8,715 nucleotides of DNA from GCA-2730975 sp937893275 (GCA_963968595.1 CAXAHJ010000135.1:1-8715); one strand, 5' to 3'; numbered from the stretch's first letter, positions 1 through 7,019 are shown. The notes: generated by a model from the letters alone, not told the origin. A program made the numbers and translations.

Positions 1-590
1 AAATCCAATGCCGCATCGGTCAGTTTGTCCGTGTAGTAGTCGCCTTTTTTTGCCGGCAGTTTCTCATTGTAAGCACCGCCAAAAGGATAGTGATAGGAAC
101 GCACCCACCCCGTGATCTCCTCATCGAAACCATAGGTCTTCGGGTCCACCCTCACATGGGCTTTTCCGTAGTTCGCAGTGGCGTAGCCATGGCGCTTGAG
201 TGTCTCGGCCAGGGTGACCTCCTCGTCAGGCAAAGCGGTCAGCTTTTCCCCGTGATGCAGTGGCTCGTAGTCCCGCTCGGGACGTCCGCCCAGCCACTCC
301 GTCAAATTTGTTCGGGCTGGGTACTTGCCCGTCAGGATGCTGGCCCGACTGGGCGAGCAGACGTGGCAGGTCGAATAGGCGTTGTCGAAGAGGATGCCTT
401 CCTTAGCCAACTGGTCGATGGCGGGAGTTTCATGAAACTGACTGCCATAGCAACCCACGTCCCGCTGCCCGAGATCATCGACGAGGAAAAAGACGACGTT
501 GGGCTTAAGATTCTTCTCCGCGCAAAGGGAAAAACCTCCAAGCAGCAAACTGATAAAAATGGATGAGGCCGAAAAGATTGATTTATTCAT
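1..590 (-). CDS. Type I sulfatase, secreted, N-terminal part (runs off left edge)
   Basis: Hydrolyses sulfate esters, probably of sulfated polysaccharides, in the periplasm or outside the cell. Seen: 196 codons from ATG at 590-588 to the window edge with no stop; the C-terminal part lies outside. Residues 1-24 form a Sec-type signal peptide (MNKSIFSASSIFISLLLGG...CA). PNVVFFLVDDLG (30-41) supplies the metal-binding Asp pair D38/D39. CSPSRASILTGKYP (78-91) is the sulfatase signature, with C78 as the residue converted to formylglycine in the Cys-type family. GYATANYGKAHVR (135-147) is the second conserved block, where K143 and H145 are kept but the usual GKWHLG reads GKAHVR. Family assignment is firm; substrate and SulfAtlas subfamily cannot be read from this part. 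It follows the 142-aa gene on the same strand with a 136-base gap holding an older sulfatase tail. The ribosome site is weak (AGAGA upstream). Confidence 0.93.
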   Translation of the reverse strand, partial: MNKSIFSASSIFISLLLGGFSLCAEKNLKPNVVFFLVDDLGQRDVGCYGSQFHETPAIDQLAKEGILFDNAYSTCHVCSPSRASILTGKYPARTNLTEWLGGRPERDYEPLHHGEKLTALPDEEVTLAETLKRHGYATANYGKAHVRVDPKTYGFDEEITGWVRSYHYPFGGAYNEKLPAKKGDYYTDKLTDAALD

Positions 591-601
591 ATTTGTATTC
601 T

Positions 602-667
602 CTATTTGGGCGGTTCGTCCTTTGCCACTGGCAACCACTTGGCCAACTCGGACTGAACTTTAGGGAT
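602..667 (-). pseudogene. Relic of a sulfatase C-terminus
   Basis: Between the 142-aa gene and the intact sulfatase, the minus strand reads IPK followed by VQSELAKWLPVAKDEPPK and a TAG stop (604-602). A preceding in-frame TAA (670-668) closes the frame. The pattern 'LAKWLP...PP' close to a stop is how many type I sulfatases end. No start codon or body of a gene precedes it, so I read it as the leftover 3' end of a lost sulfatase gene just ahead of the present one. The assignment rests on recognising a short tail and could be wrong; a profile search with flanking frames would decide. Confidence 0.5.
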
Positions 668-682
668 TTAGCAATAACACAG

Positions 683-726
683 AAATATGGTGGGTGCCCC
701 TTACTTGGTATTTTGAGACCTGCCCC
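683..726. repeat. Possible short dispersed repeat next to the stop codon
   Basis: Read on the minus strand, the bases directly after the TGA stop of the 142-aa gene are GGGGCAGGTCTC, and after a 26-base interval from the first GGGGCA comes GGGGCACCCACC. The two boxes share GGGGCA and face the same way. They resemble the GGGGTCAGGTCT and GGGACACCCACC boxes I recall from dispersed repeats in other genomes, sometimes near Y1-type (REP-associated) transposases. That memory is the only support beyond the internal duplication; there is no transposase in the window. Confidence 0.3.
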
Positions 727-1155
727 TCATTCTTCCTTTGATCTTGAAATATTGACCAGGATTTCACAGGCCTTGTTATAGCCTAATACTACTCCAACGA
801 ATCGAATCCTATATTGGCCAAGTTTTGTTGCCTTCAAGCTGATTTTGTACTGGGTCTCATCTGACTGAGTCTTTAAGAGCTTCAACATTTTATCATCAAA
901 CATCCATGTTCCAGCCTCGGCTTTCATTGGACTGCCTTTGGCGGCTTCCTGGTCACGCAATCTTGGATAAGCCCAGCCTTTAGCTATTATCTCAAACGAC
1001 TGACCAACAGTAATATTTGCCGTATAGGCTCCATTCTCTTCTGATCTCTCGACATTGTCGCCGAACATCTTAAAGCCTGCTCCACTGGCCCAACTATTCG
1101 ATACGCAGAACTGACTGAAAAGGATGAACGCCGAAAAATAAATCAATTTATTCAT
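727..1155 (-). CDS. Secreted 142-aa protein of unknown function
   Basis: Not recognised. Residues 1-24 are a Sec signal peptide (MNKLIYFSAFILFSQF...SWA, likely cleavage after SWA). The mature part of about 118 residues is rich in alternating hydrophobic positions, for example NITVGQSFEIIAKGW (47-61) and a final run GQYRIRFVGVVLGY then EILVNI, as in a single all-beta, Ig-like domain. No catalytic motif is visible. The start is supported by GGAG seven bases upstream. The gene is clearly more AT-rich than the PhoD-like and PSCyt genes around it. Its first codons closely match those of the sulfatase downstream, suggesting a shared or duplicated leader. It sits between the PhoD-like gene and the sulfatase on the same strand, so co-transcription is possible. 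The role is unknown. Confidence 0.75.
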   Translation of the reverse strand: MNKLIYFSAFILFSQFCVSNSWASGAGFKMFGDNVERSEENGAYTANITVGQSFEIIAKGWAYPRLRDQEAAKGSPMKAEAGTWMFDDKMLKLLKTQSDETQYKISLKATKLGQYRIRFVGVVLGYNKACEILVNISRSKEE

Positions 1156-1265
1156 AATATGACTCCATTGCTTATAGTTTTAATCAATTTATCCAACGAC
1201 CTGATTCGTGTATAGAAAATACCCTCCAGTTCCTCTGACACGTCTACCAGTATACCCTTGTTCAT
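1152..1265 (-). CDS. Candidate 37-aa ORF overlapping the 142-aa gene by ATGA
   Basis: An ATG at 1265-1263 opens 37 codons (begins MNKGILVDVSEELEG, ends KTISNGVIL) and stops with TGA at 1154-1152. The stop overlaps the ATG of the 142-aa gene in the classical ATGA arrangement used for translational coupling. The frame is open upstream to a TAA at 1298-1296, and TTG codons at 1280 and 1286 could also start it. A weak GGGTGA lies about seven bases before the ATG. The residue pattern looks protein-like, but the length is short enough for chance. It lies 48 bases after the PhoD-like stop. It could be a small protein, a leader peptide for the 142-aa gene, or the tail of an older gene. Confidence 0.3.
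   Translation of the reverse strand: MNKGILVDVSEELEGIFYTRIRSLDKLIKTISNGVIL
1163..1166 (-). promoter_or_regulatory. Shine-Dalgarno site of the 142-aa gene
   Basis: GGAG lies seven bases before ATG 1155-1153 on the minus strand. It is the clearest ribosome binding site in the window and fixes this start; most other genes here have weak or no such site. Confidence 0.6.
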
Positions 1266-1313
1266 AATCTTTTCACCCAACGTCAAAGGTTGTGGTTACG
1301 GAAATCATTCGAA

Positions 1314-2609
1314 CTAGGGCCGGGTAGTCGATTGGCCAACACCGCCTTGTTTGATCTGATGCTTGGGCCCCAGTTGCGAAAGCTTCCAAGTCTTGTCTGC
1401 ACGGATTGTGCCGTCACCATATACGATACGAACCCGAGCGGTGGGGTCCTGGCGAGTGGTATCGAAATCAATCGTAGCAAAGCTAAGTGTCTTGCTGTTG
1501 GCAACCCCGGAGGAAATGACCTCCACCAGAGGATAGCCCACTCGCTCGGACTCGTGATGCTCCCAGACAAGGGATTTGTGGATGTCGCCCGACATGTACA
1601 TTACACCCGAGATCGCGTGCTCCTTGAGCGCATCGAAGAGTCGATGACGTGAAAAGGTGTAGATGCGCCAGCCATCCACCTTGCTGTGGTTAAGCGTGCT
1701 TCCGGAGACGATGACTTTGAAACGGGCTTTTGATGTCCTGAGACCGTCCAGTAACCATGAAAACTGAGCGTCGCCCAGCATGCGCTTCTGGTCGTCATCC
1801 GGAACCTTGTCGGGCGAGCGGTGATAGCGGCTGTCCACCATGAAGAAATCAACGTCGCCATGAGAGAATTTGAAAAAGGCGCCCGGGGTATCGGGAGTTC
1901 CGAGGGTTGGATTAGCCCAAGCCTGTTTCCAGCCCGCCAGCGAACGTTCCTTACCCTTTGCGGTACCATCGGAATTATTGGGACCGTAATCGTGGTCATC
2001 CCAGATCGCGTAGGTCGGTACGTTGCGCAACACGGTGGCGAATTCCTTTTGGCGACGGTAAGTTACGTGGTGTTTCCACTGCTCCGTCGGATCCGTGGTG
2101 TCGGCGTAGTGCGTATCGCCCACGGTAAGGTGAATGTCAGGCTGCTGGGCGAGCAAGAGATACCAGGAAGCCTGAGGTTGCCCGATCTTCATGCAGGAGG
2201 TGAGGGCCAGCCTGAAGGACGCGGGCTTCCCTGTCACAGGGGCCGTCTTGAAGGATCCCGCCCAAGCCGGGTCGCTCGTTCCATTGACCGTGATTTCGTA
2301 ATGGTAGCGCGTGTTCGGCGACAACCCTTGGATAACGGATTTGAATGGTCGCCCCGGGCCTTCTGCAGCCGGGTTGGAGACTGCTCTAATTTGCCCTTTG
2401 CCACTTTTGGGCGAATCGGGGCTGTCGGAATGATAGGTATACTTGCATGCGGACTCGGCCGGTGCGAACATCCACAAGGACACACGATCGGGTTGAACGG
2501 TTCCGATGAGTGGACCGGCGATTCCGTCCTGAGCTGGATAGAGGGTGGTAAGTGGGAGCAAAAAAAGGGCAATCAGAAGTGGATTTTTCATATTTTTCTT
2601 AATTGTCAT
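1314..2609 (-). CDS. phoD: Secreted PhoD-like alkaline phosphatase/phosphodiesterase
   Basis: Member of the PhoD metallophosphatase family, which cleaves phosphate mono- and diesters outside the membrane with Fe and Ca ions. Seen: hydrophobic signal segment at 10-25; an N-terminal beta-sandwich (about 33-122) with the LSPNTRYHYEI signature of the PhoD N-domain; then the catalytic domain. SC139 precedes GDTHYAD (164-170), giving D165 and Y168 with the spacing of the Fe-binding Asp and Tyr of Bacillus PhoD, where a Cys is also a ligand. WDDHDYGPNNSD (203-214), DSRYHR (259-264) and SGDIHKS (340-346) complete the active site. The 431 residues fit the family. Either M1 (2609) or M7 (2591) may be the start; M7 gives a shorter, more usual signal peptide, and neither has a good ribosome site. 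The gene diverges from the PSCyt/PSD operon. The symbol is given at family level; the substrate is not known. Confidence 0.92.
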   Translation of the reverse strand: MTIKKNMKNPLLIALFLLPLTTLYPAQDGIAGPLIGTVQPDRVSLWMFAPAESACKYTYHSDSPDSPKSGKGQIRAVSNPAAEGPGRPFKSVIQGLSPNTRYHYEITVNGTSDPAWAGSFKTAPVTGKPASFRLALTSCMKIGQPQASWYLLLAQQPDIHLTVGDTHYADTTDPTEQWKHHVTYRRQKEFATVLRNVPTYAIWDDHDYGPNNSDGTAKGKERSLAGWKQAWANPTLGTPDTPGAFFKFSHGDVDFFMVDSRYHRSPDKVPDDDQKRMLGDAQFSWLLDGLRTSKARFKVIVSGSTLNHSKVDGWRIYTFSRHRLFDALKEHAISGVMYMSGDIHKSLVWEHHESERVGYPLVEVISSGVANSKTLSFATIDFDTTRQDPTARVRIVYGDGTIRADKTWKLSQLGPKHQIKQGGVGQSTTRP

Positions 2610-2641
2610 TTAGTTTTCAATTTTTTTACTGATTACCAACC

Positions 2642-2660
2642 CGTAAATTCGGACTTTACG
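2642..2660. promoter_or_regulatory. Inverted repeat upstream of the PhoD-like gene
   Basis: CGTAAA (2642-2647) and TTTACG (2655-2660) form a perfect six-base dyad around seven bases, about 33 bases before the PhoD-like ATG. It could be an operator in the divergent region. No matching sequence was recognised, and a six-base dyad can arise by chance. Confidence 0.25.
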
Positions 2661-2777
2661 TTAAAAACCTGGGTATGGGATTGACCGTTTCGGTTCGAAT
2701 AAATCATTCAAATGCCTCATTTCTAGTTGCTCCTGCGTGCCTTGGCAATTAAATGAAATCAGGATAAAAAAAAGGCA

Positions 2778-2888
2778 ATGGCGTATCTAAATTTGGCTCT
2801 CTTTGTAATTTTGGCGGGTGCTTGCGACCTCCTCTTTCAGCTTGGCTTTGCGTCCAAGGTGCCAATACGCCTCTGGACCAACTTGTAG
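2778..2888 (+). other. Ambiguous 36-codon hydrophobic ORF, or antisense of a lost gene tail
   Basis: Plus strand: ATG at 2778 opens 36 codons (MAYLNLALFVILAGACDLLF then QLGFASKVPI...), one hydrophobic segment, ending TAG 2886-2888, with AAGG only two bases before the ATG. Minus strand, same codon register: an open frame enters from the right, reads ...PEAYWHLGRKAKLKEEV then ASTRQNYKESQI, and stops at TAG 2789-2787. The minus reading looks like the charged C-terminal helix of a real protein, and Lys/Glu codons read backwards give Leu/Phe, so the hydrophobic plus ORF may be only its shadow. I cannot tell which, if either, is real. Confidence 0.2.
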
Positions 2889-2914
2889 GCTCAAGGAATT
2901 GATGGCCAAATAAC

Positions 2915-5542
2915 ATGGTGTCCGTAATGACACCCCCCCTCCATTCCATAAGGTTCCTTCTTGGATTCGCAGGAGCAGTCCTTACCGGAGCATTCCAAGC
3001 TTCAGGAGAGAAGGCTTCACCTCTCTCCGAAACCAAATTGCCTCAAGCGAGGCTGGCGGAATTCCGAACCGACGTGGAACCGGTTTTGAAGCAAGTATGC
3101 GTGGCATGTCATGGACCCGACAAGCAAAAGGGCAAATTCCGCGTCGATACGCTGAACCCGGATTTGCTCAAGGGGAACGACGTCAGCTGGTGGCTGGAGG
3201 TGTTCGAGGTGATAGGCAATGGTGAGATGCCGCCTGAGGACGCCAAGGAACAGTTAACGAACGATGAAAAAGCGCTTGTCGTCGATTGGTTGTCCGGTGA
3301 AATTCAAGCTGCCTCGCAAATAAGACGGAGTGAAAAGGGACATACTCCGTTCCGCCGCATGACCCGCTACGAATACAAGTACGCAATGCAGGACCTGCTT
3401 GGTTTGCCTCACGATTTTTCCCGCCACCTCCCACCGGAAACTTCCTCCGAGGACGGATTCAAGAACAGTTCGGAAATGCTTCAGATGACCGCTGTACAGT
3501 TTGGCGAATACCGTGCCCAGGCCCGCCGAGCGTTGGAATTAGCCACTGTCCGAGGCGATCGCCCCTCCCCTGTATATTACGGCATAACGATGAAGGCCGC
3601 ATCGGCCAAAGTGGATTCTAACTATGCTGCTTATGTGGAAAAGAAAAAGAAGCGGATGGAAAAGGGTGTGGACACGCCAGATGTTGCCACGAAAAAGCAA
3701 GAGGCCAAGTACGGACTGAAATCAGGCAACACACAATTCAGGAACACGATTACCGGCAACGGGGTCAGATCGCAATGGAGTTACGGCGGAGCCAAGTATG
3801 CTTGGAAACCCACAAGCAAGCGGCCTGAGATACCGTCGTTCTCATCGGACGTCGTTGTGATTCCAGCCAATCAGAAATTCATCATCGACTTGGGGGACGG
3901 ACTGCCCGGCACGGGCAACATGAGAGTGCGCATCCGGGCCACCCGCCTCGAGAAGGAAAGCCATCACATGCCGACCGTACGGTTGCATTTCGGACACCAA
4001 CCGAGTAACGACTCGCGCATATCGGAAAACGTCGGGGGTCCTGACTTGCGTATCGACGCCCCACCTGGCAAAGCGCGTTTTTACGAATGGGACGTAGCTC
4101 TCGACGATGCTCCGCGCAATTCCTTTCGCAAAACGCACAAACTAGGCCAAATGCCCAACCCCGCGGAATTTCTCTCCCTGAGCAACACCTCCGGAGCTCA
4201 GGTATCGCTGGTCATCGACTATGTTGAAATCATTGCACCCGCCTTGGACCAGTGGCCTCCTCAATCACACTTGCGAATTTTTCCGCAACATCAAAAAGGT
4301 GATAACGAAAAGGCCTACACCCGCAAAGTGATTACCCGCTTCATGGCCCGGGCTTGGCGCCGTCCGGTGAGCGAAGCCGAAGTGGATCAAAAGCTGAAAC
4401 TCTTCGACAACCTCCGTCCGCAATGCAACGATTCCCAGGAGGCGACACTGGAGGTTCTTGCCTCCGTGATTTCCTCACCGAAGTTTTTATACCTCGTTCG
4501 GTCCGATGGTAAGGAGAACCGAAATCAGCAGATATCTGACTTAGAATTGGCCAGTCGGTTGTCTTTCTTTCTCTGGAGTAGTCAGCCCGATGAGGAACTG
4601 ATGGACTTGGCGGAAGAAGGAAAGCTTTCCGATGCCAAAGTTCTGGAGCAACAAACCAGACGACTTCTCAACGATCCCAAGTCGAAACGGTTTGCCCGGC
4701 ATTTCACCCGCCAGTGGTTGGGCATGGATCAATTGGATTTTTTAAAGTTCGATGACAAGACCTATGGAAAAGTAGATCCGCTTTTGGTGGAGGCCATGAA
4801 GAGTGAACCGGTCGCACTCTTTGCCGAAATGCTCGAGAACAACGAACCGGTAATGGACTTCATCCACTCGGACTACGTTCTGGCGAACCACCGGCTTGCG
4901 GAACATTACGGCCTGCCTGAAGTTTCAGGCATCCACCTGCGTAAGGTTGACCTCCCGCTCGAAAGCAAACGCGGTGGTCTGCTCGGGCAAGCGGGACTCT
5001 TGGCGATGAACTCCAACGGCAAGGATTCGAACCCACTCAAGCGTGGCGTTTGGCTTTTGGAAAACCTCCTCAACGACCCGCCGCCCCCGCCGCCTCCCGC
5101 AGTGCCAGAGATTGACTTAGCCGACCCCGAAATCCTCAAGCTCTCGCTCAAGGAGCGCATGGAGGATCACCGCAATGATCCGGCTTGTTTTTCCTGCCAC
5201 GCAAAGATCGATCCTTGGGGCATTGCATTCGAAAACTTCGACGCGCTCGGTCAATGGCGTGACAAGATTGCAGACAAACCGGTCGACGCCAGCAGCCTTC
5301 TCTACAACAGGGACGAACTCCATGGCCTGAAAGGAGTGAAGGAATACCTACTGGCTAACCGTCAGGACCAATTCACCCGGGCCATGGCCCACAAGCTGTC
5401 CGCCTATGCTCTAGGACGCCCTCTGACCTTTGGCGACCGCTCGAAGGTCGACCGTATTGCCGCAGATCTGAACAAGAAGGGGGACGGCTTGTCCGATCTT
5501 GTAATTCTGGTTGTGAAAAGTGATTTATTTCGGTTGAATTGA
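2915..5542 (+). CDS. PSCyt/PSD multidomain protein (DUF1587-DUF1595-DUF1592-DUF1588-DUF1585) with two haem-binding motifs
   Basis: An exported 875-aa protein of the family abundant in Planctomycetota and Verrucomicrobiota; biochemical role not established. Signal segment 10-28. Domains in order: PSCyt1 (about 55-128) with haem motif CVACH (62-66) and possible Met ligand in GEMPPED (103-109); PSD3/DUF1587 (144-210, from FRRMTRYEY); an insert (215-445) with a Lys-rich stretch near 243-250 and a beta-rich part that may be a carbohydrate-binding sandwich; PSD5/DUF1595 (465-525, with ARAWRRPVSEAEV); PSD4/DUF1592 (535-665, with LASRLSFFLWSSQPDEEL); PSCyt3/DUF1588 (684-783) with seven prolines at 722-728 and haem motif CFSCH (758-762) in CHAKIDPWG; PSD2/DUF1585 (813-873). 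Start M1 or M5 (2927); no good ribosome site. The DUF1552 gene follows after 19 bases, the usual pairing. Probably a periplasmic c-type cytochrome-like partner of that protein. Confidence 0.93.
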   Translation: MVSVMTPPLHSIRFLLGFAGAVLTGAFQASGEKASPLSETKLPQARLAEFRTDVEPVLKQVCVACHGPDKQKGKFRVDTLNPDLLKGNDVSWWLEVFEVIGNGEMPPEDAKEQLTNDEKALVVDWLSGEIQAASQIRRSEKGHTPFRRMTRYEYKYAMQDLLGLPHDFSRHLPPETSSEDGFKNSSEMLQMTAVQFGEYRAQARRALELATVRGDRPSPVYYGITMKAASAKVDSNYAAYVEKKKKRMEKGVDTPDVATKKQEAKYGLKSGNTQFRNTITGNGVRSQWSYGGAKYAWKPTSKRPEIPSFSSDVVVIPANQKFIIDLGDGLPGTGNMRVRIRATRLEKESHHMPTVRLHFGHQPSNDSRISENVGGPDLRIDAPPGKARFYEWDVALDDAPRNSFRKTHKLGQMPNPAEFLSLSNTSGAQVSLVIDYVEIIAPALDQWPPQSHLRIFPQHQKGDNEKAYTRKVITRFMARAWRRPVSEAEVDQKLKLFDNLRPQCNDSQEATLEVLASVISSPKFLYLVRSDGKENRNQQISDLELASRLSFFLWSSQPDEELMDLAEEGKLSDAKVLEQQTRRLLNDPKSKRFARHFTRQWLGMDQLDFLKFDDKTYGKVDPLLVEAMKSEPVALFAEMLENNEPVMDFIHSDYVLANHRLAEHYGLPEVSGIHLRKVDLPLESKRGGLLGQAGLLAMNSNGKDSNPLKRGVWLLENLLNDPPPPPPPAVPEIDLADPEILKLSLKERMEDHRNDPACFSCHAKIDPWGIAFENFDALGQWRDKIADKPVDASSLLYNRDELHGLKGVKEYLLANRQDQFTRAMAHKLSAYALGRPLTFGDRSKVDRIAADLNKKGDGLSDLVILVVKSDLFRLN

Positions 5543-5561
5543 AAGTGAAAAGACAACGAGC

Positions 5562-6962
5562 ATGAACATCTCCACTTTGGATCGACGGAAATTCTTACGG
5601 GGTTCGGGCGTCGCCTTGGCCCTTCCTTGGCTTGAGTCCTTTTCTTCCGTGGCTCAAGCCGCCAAGCAAACTGCCAATCGAAAGCGACTGGCCTGCTTTT
5701 ACCTGCCGGACGGCGTTCCCATGCCACTGGAAGAGGATCCCTCCTTCAATGACTGGAGTTGGTTTCCTCATGGCAAGGGTAAGGATTTCACTTTCACTAA
5801 GTGCATGGAGACCCTTGCCCCCTTGCGTGACGACCTAACCGTGTTTTCCGGCTTGTCCCACCCCGCAGTCCGAAAAGTTCATGGGCACCGCAATGCCGAC
5901 CAGTTTCTCACCGGCGCCGACACCGGAGCCATGGACGATCCCTATCAAAACAGCATTTCGCTCGATCAGGTGTTTGCCTCCCAGGTCGGCAAACACACCC
6001 GGCATGACTCTTTGGTCATGTCGACCGACGGCGGCACTGGTTCCCCGCGCGGAGCTCACACTATGTCTTACAATGCCCAAGGCAGACCCATTCCCGCCGA
6101 ACACAAGCCCAAGCGCATCTTCGACATGCTCTTCGTCAAGAGCGGCCCGGATGCCGAGCGCCGCCTTGCCTTGAGCAAAAGTGCTCTCGACGACCTCTTG
6201 AAGGATGCGAATTCCTTGAACCGTTCGCTCTCCAAACATGATCAGGAAACCCTTGCCGACTATCTTCAGTCGGTGCGTGATACGGAACGCAAGGTGGAGA
6301 AAGCCAAGAGATGGTTGAACATTCCCATGCCAGACGTGGAGTCGGATCTCCTCAAACTCGACGTCACCGCCGAGGACCCGCGTAATTTTCTGCGTACCAT
6401 GTACGAGCTGATTTACTTGGCCTTCAAAACCGATACCACGCGGACCGCAACCTACCAACTCGGACGGGAAAACGGCGTGGGCGTAAGTGACTACCTTTCG
6501 CGGGCCGTGGGGTATAGAGCCGCCCACACTCTTTCGCACGACACCAAGCAACCCGACGGGTACAAGAATTTCGGAATCTACTGCAGGTTCATCAACGAAG
6601 AACTTGGTCGCTTTGCCAGCCGTCTCAAAGACACGCCCGAGCCCGGAGGCGGGGGGAACATGCTCGACAATACGGCAATCCTGTTCGGATCGGCTTCCAG
6701 CGCCTTTCACCTCTCACGCAACTACCCGATGATGCTCATGGGTGCTAAAAACATGGGTTTCAAACACGGTCAATACCTCAAGTACGGCCAGGGCAACGAC
6801 AAGCACCAAGCCACTTCGGGAATCAGTTCCGACTCCGGTTGGCGGGGCGAGATGGACTACACCGAGCTTCCGCTCTCCAACCTTTACCTGACCATGCTTC
6901 ACAAACTCGGGGTGGAAGCGGAAAGTTTCGGCGGAAGCACCGAGGCCTTGAGCGAGGTCTAA
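5562..6962 (+). CDS. DUF1552 (HXXSHH family) Tat-exported protein
   Basis: A full-length (466 aa) DUF1552 protein, the standard downstream partner of DUF1592-type PSCyt/PSD proteins; function unknown. Residues 1-33 form a twin-arginine signal (DRRKFLRGSGVALALPWLES, then AQA), so the protein is likely exported already folded, possibly with a cofactor or metal. Family marks: LACFYLPDGVPM (43-54), LTVFSGLSHP (92-101), HRNADQFLTGA (109-119), a PRGAHTMSYN block near 162-171, and FKHGQYLKYGQGNDKHQ (400-416). The name-giving motif reads HTLSHD (322-327), so the final His is Asp here. The C-terminus FGGSTEALSEV is typical in position and length. It starts 19 bases after the preceding stop and is surely co-transcribed with it. 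A large minus-strand open frame inside it (6710-5835) is a shadow. Confidence 0.93.
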   Translation: MNISTLDRRKFLRGSGVALALPWLESFSSVAQAAKQTANRKRLACFYLPDGVPMPLEEDPSFNDWSWFPHGKGKDFTFTKCMETLAPLRDDLTVFSGLSHPAVRKVHGHRNADQFLTGADTGAMDDPYQNSISLDQVFASQVGKHTRHDSLVMSTDGGTGSPRGAHTMSYNAQGRPIPAEHKPKRIFDMLFVKSGPDAERRLALSKSALDDLLKDANSLNRSLSKHDQETLADYLQSVRDTERKVEKAKRWLNIPMPDVESDLLKLDVTAEDPRNFLRTMYELIYLAFKTDTTRTATYQLGRENGVGVSDYLSRAVGYRAAHTLSHDTKQPDGYKNFGIYCRFINEELGRFASRLKDTPEPGGGGNMLDNTAILFGSASSAFHLSRNYPMMLMGAKNMGFKHGQYLKYGQGNDKHQATSGISSDSGWRGEMDYTELPLSNLYLTMLHKLGVEAESFGGSTEALSEV

Positions 6963-6977
6963 AAAGCAAATATCGAG

Positions 6978-7019
6978 CGACCACAAGTCCGTGTACGAAT
7001 CGTAATTCGGACTAAGTTT
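6978..7019 (-). pseudogene. Second sulfatase C-terminal relic (degenerate)
   Basis: Just after the DUF1552 stop, the minus strand reads KLSPNYDSYTDLWS, matching KPNPNYDPSTDLWS from the relic at 8237-8196. Over these 42 bases, 33 are identical, and the shared residues are PNYD and TDLWS. Unlike the copy at 8178, there is no stop soon after, because the frame has run into the antisense of the DUF1552 gene. The reading frame upstream carries nothing else recognisable. I take it as a more decayed copy of the same tail. Confidence 0.5.

Larger units (their letters stand above)
2610..2914. other. Divergent intergenic region between the PhoD-like gene and the PSCyt/PSD operon
   Basis: This 305-base spacer must hold the promoters for both directions. 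On the PhoD side it is AT-rich (2592-2636) and contains the dyad at 2642-2660. A TTGACC lies at 2681-2686, but no convincing -10 box follows at the right distance on the plus strand. The right half (2778-2908) is open in both directions: a 36-codon plus ORF and an antisense minus frame in the same codon register, described separately. I see no RNA gene and no terminator. Confidence 0.6.

Noticed and set aside
1141..1192. Direct repeat AATCAATTTAT at 1141-1151 and 1182-1192
   Set aside because: Eleven AT-rich bases, one copy inside coding sequence; too short and too biased to mean much.
1821..2684. 287-codon plus-strand open frame across the PhoD-like gene
   Set aside because: The minus strand carries all PhoD motifs in order; the plus frame is low-complexity in character, lacks motifs and crosses the PhoD start.
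2893..2913. AAGGA box followed by a three-codon ORF (ATG GCC AAA TAA) one base before the PSCyt/PSD start
   Set aside because: Could in principle be a translational leader, but such a short frame is expected by chance and the box-to-ATG spacing is poor evidence alone.
5835..6710. 291-codon open frame on the minus strand
   Set aside because: It lies wholly inside the DUF1552 gene, which has clear family motifs and a Tat signal; the antisense frame has no recognisable motif and is a composition shadow.
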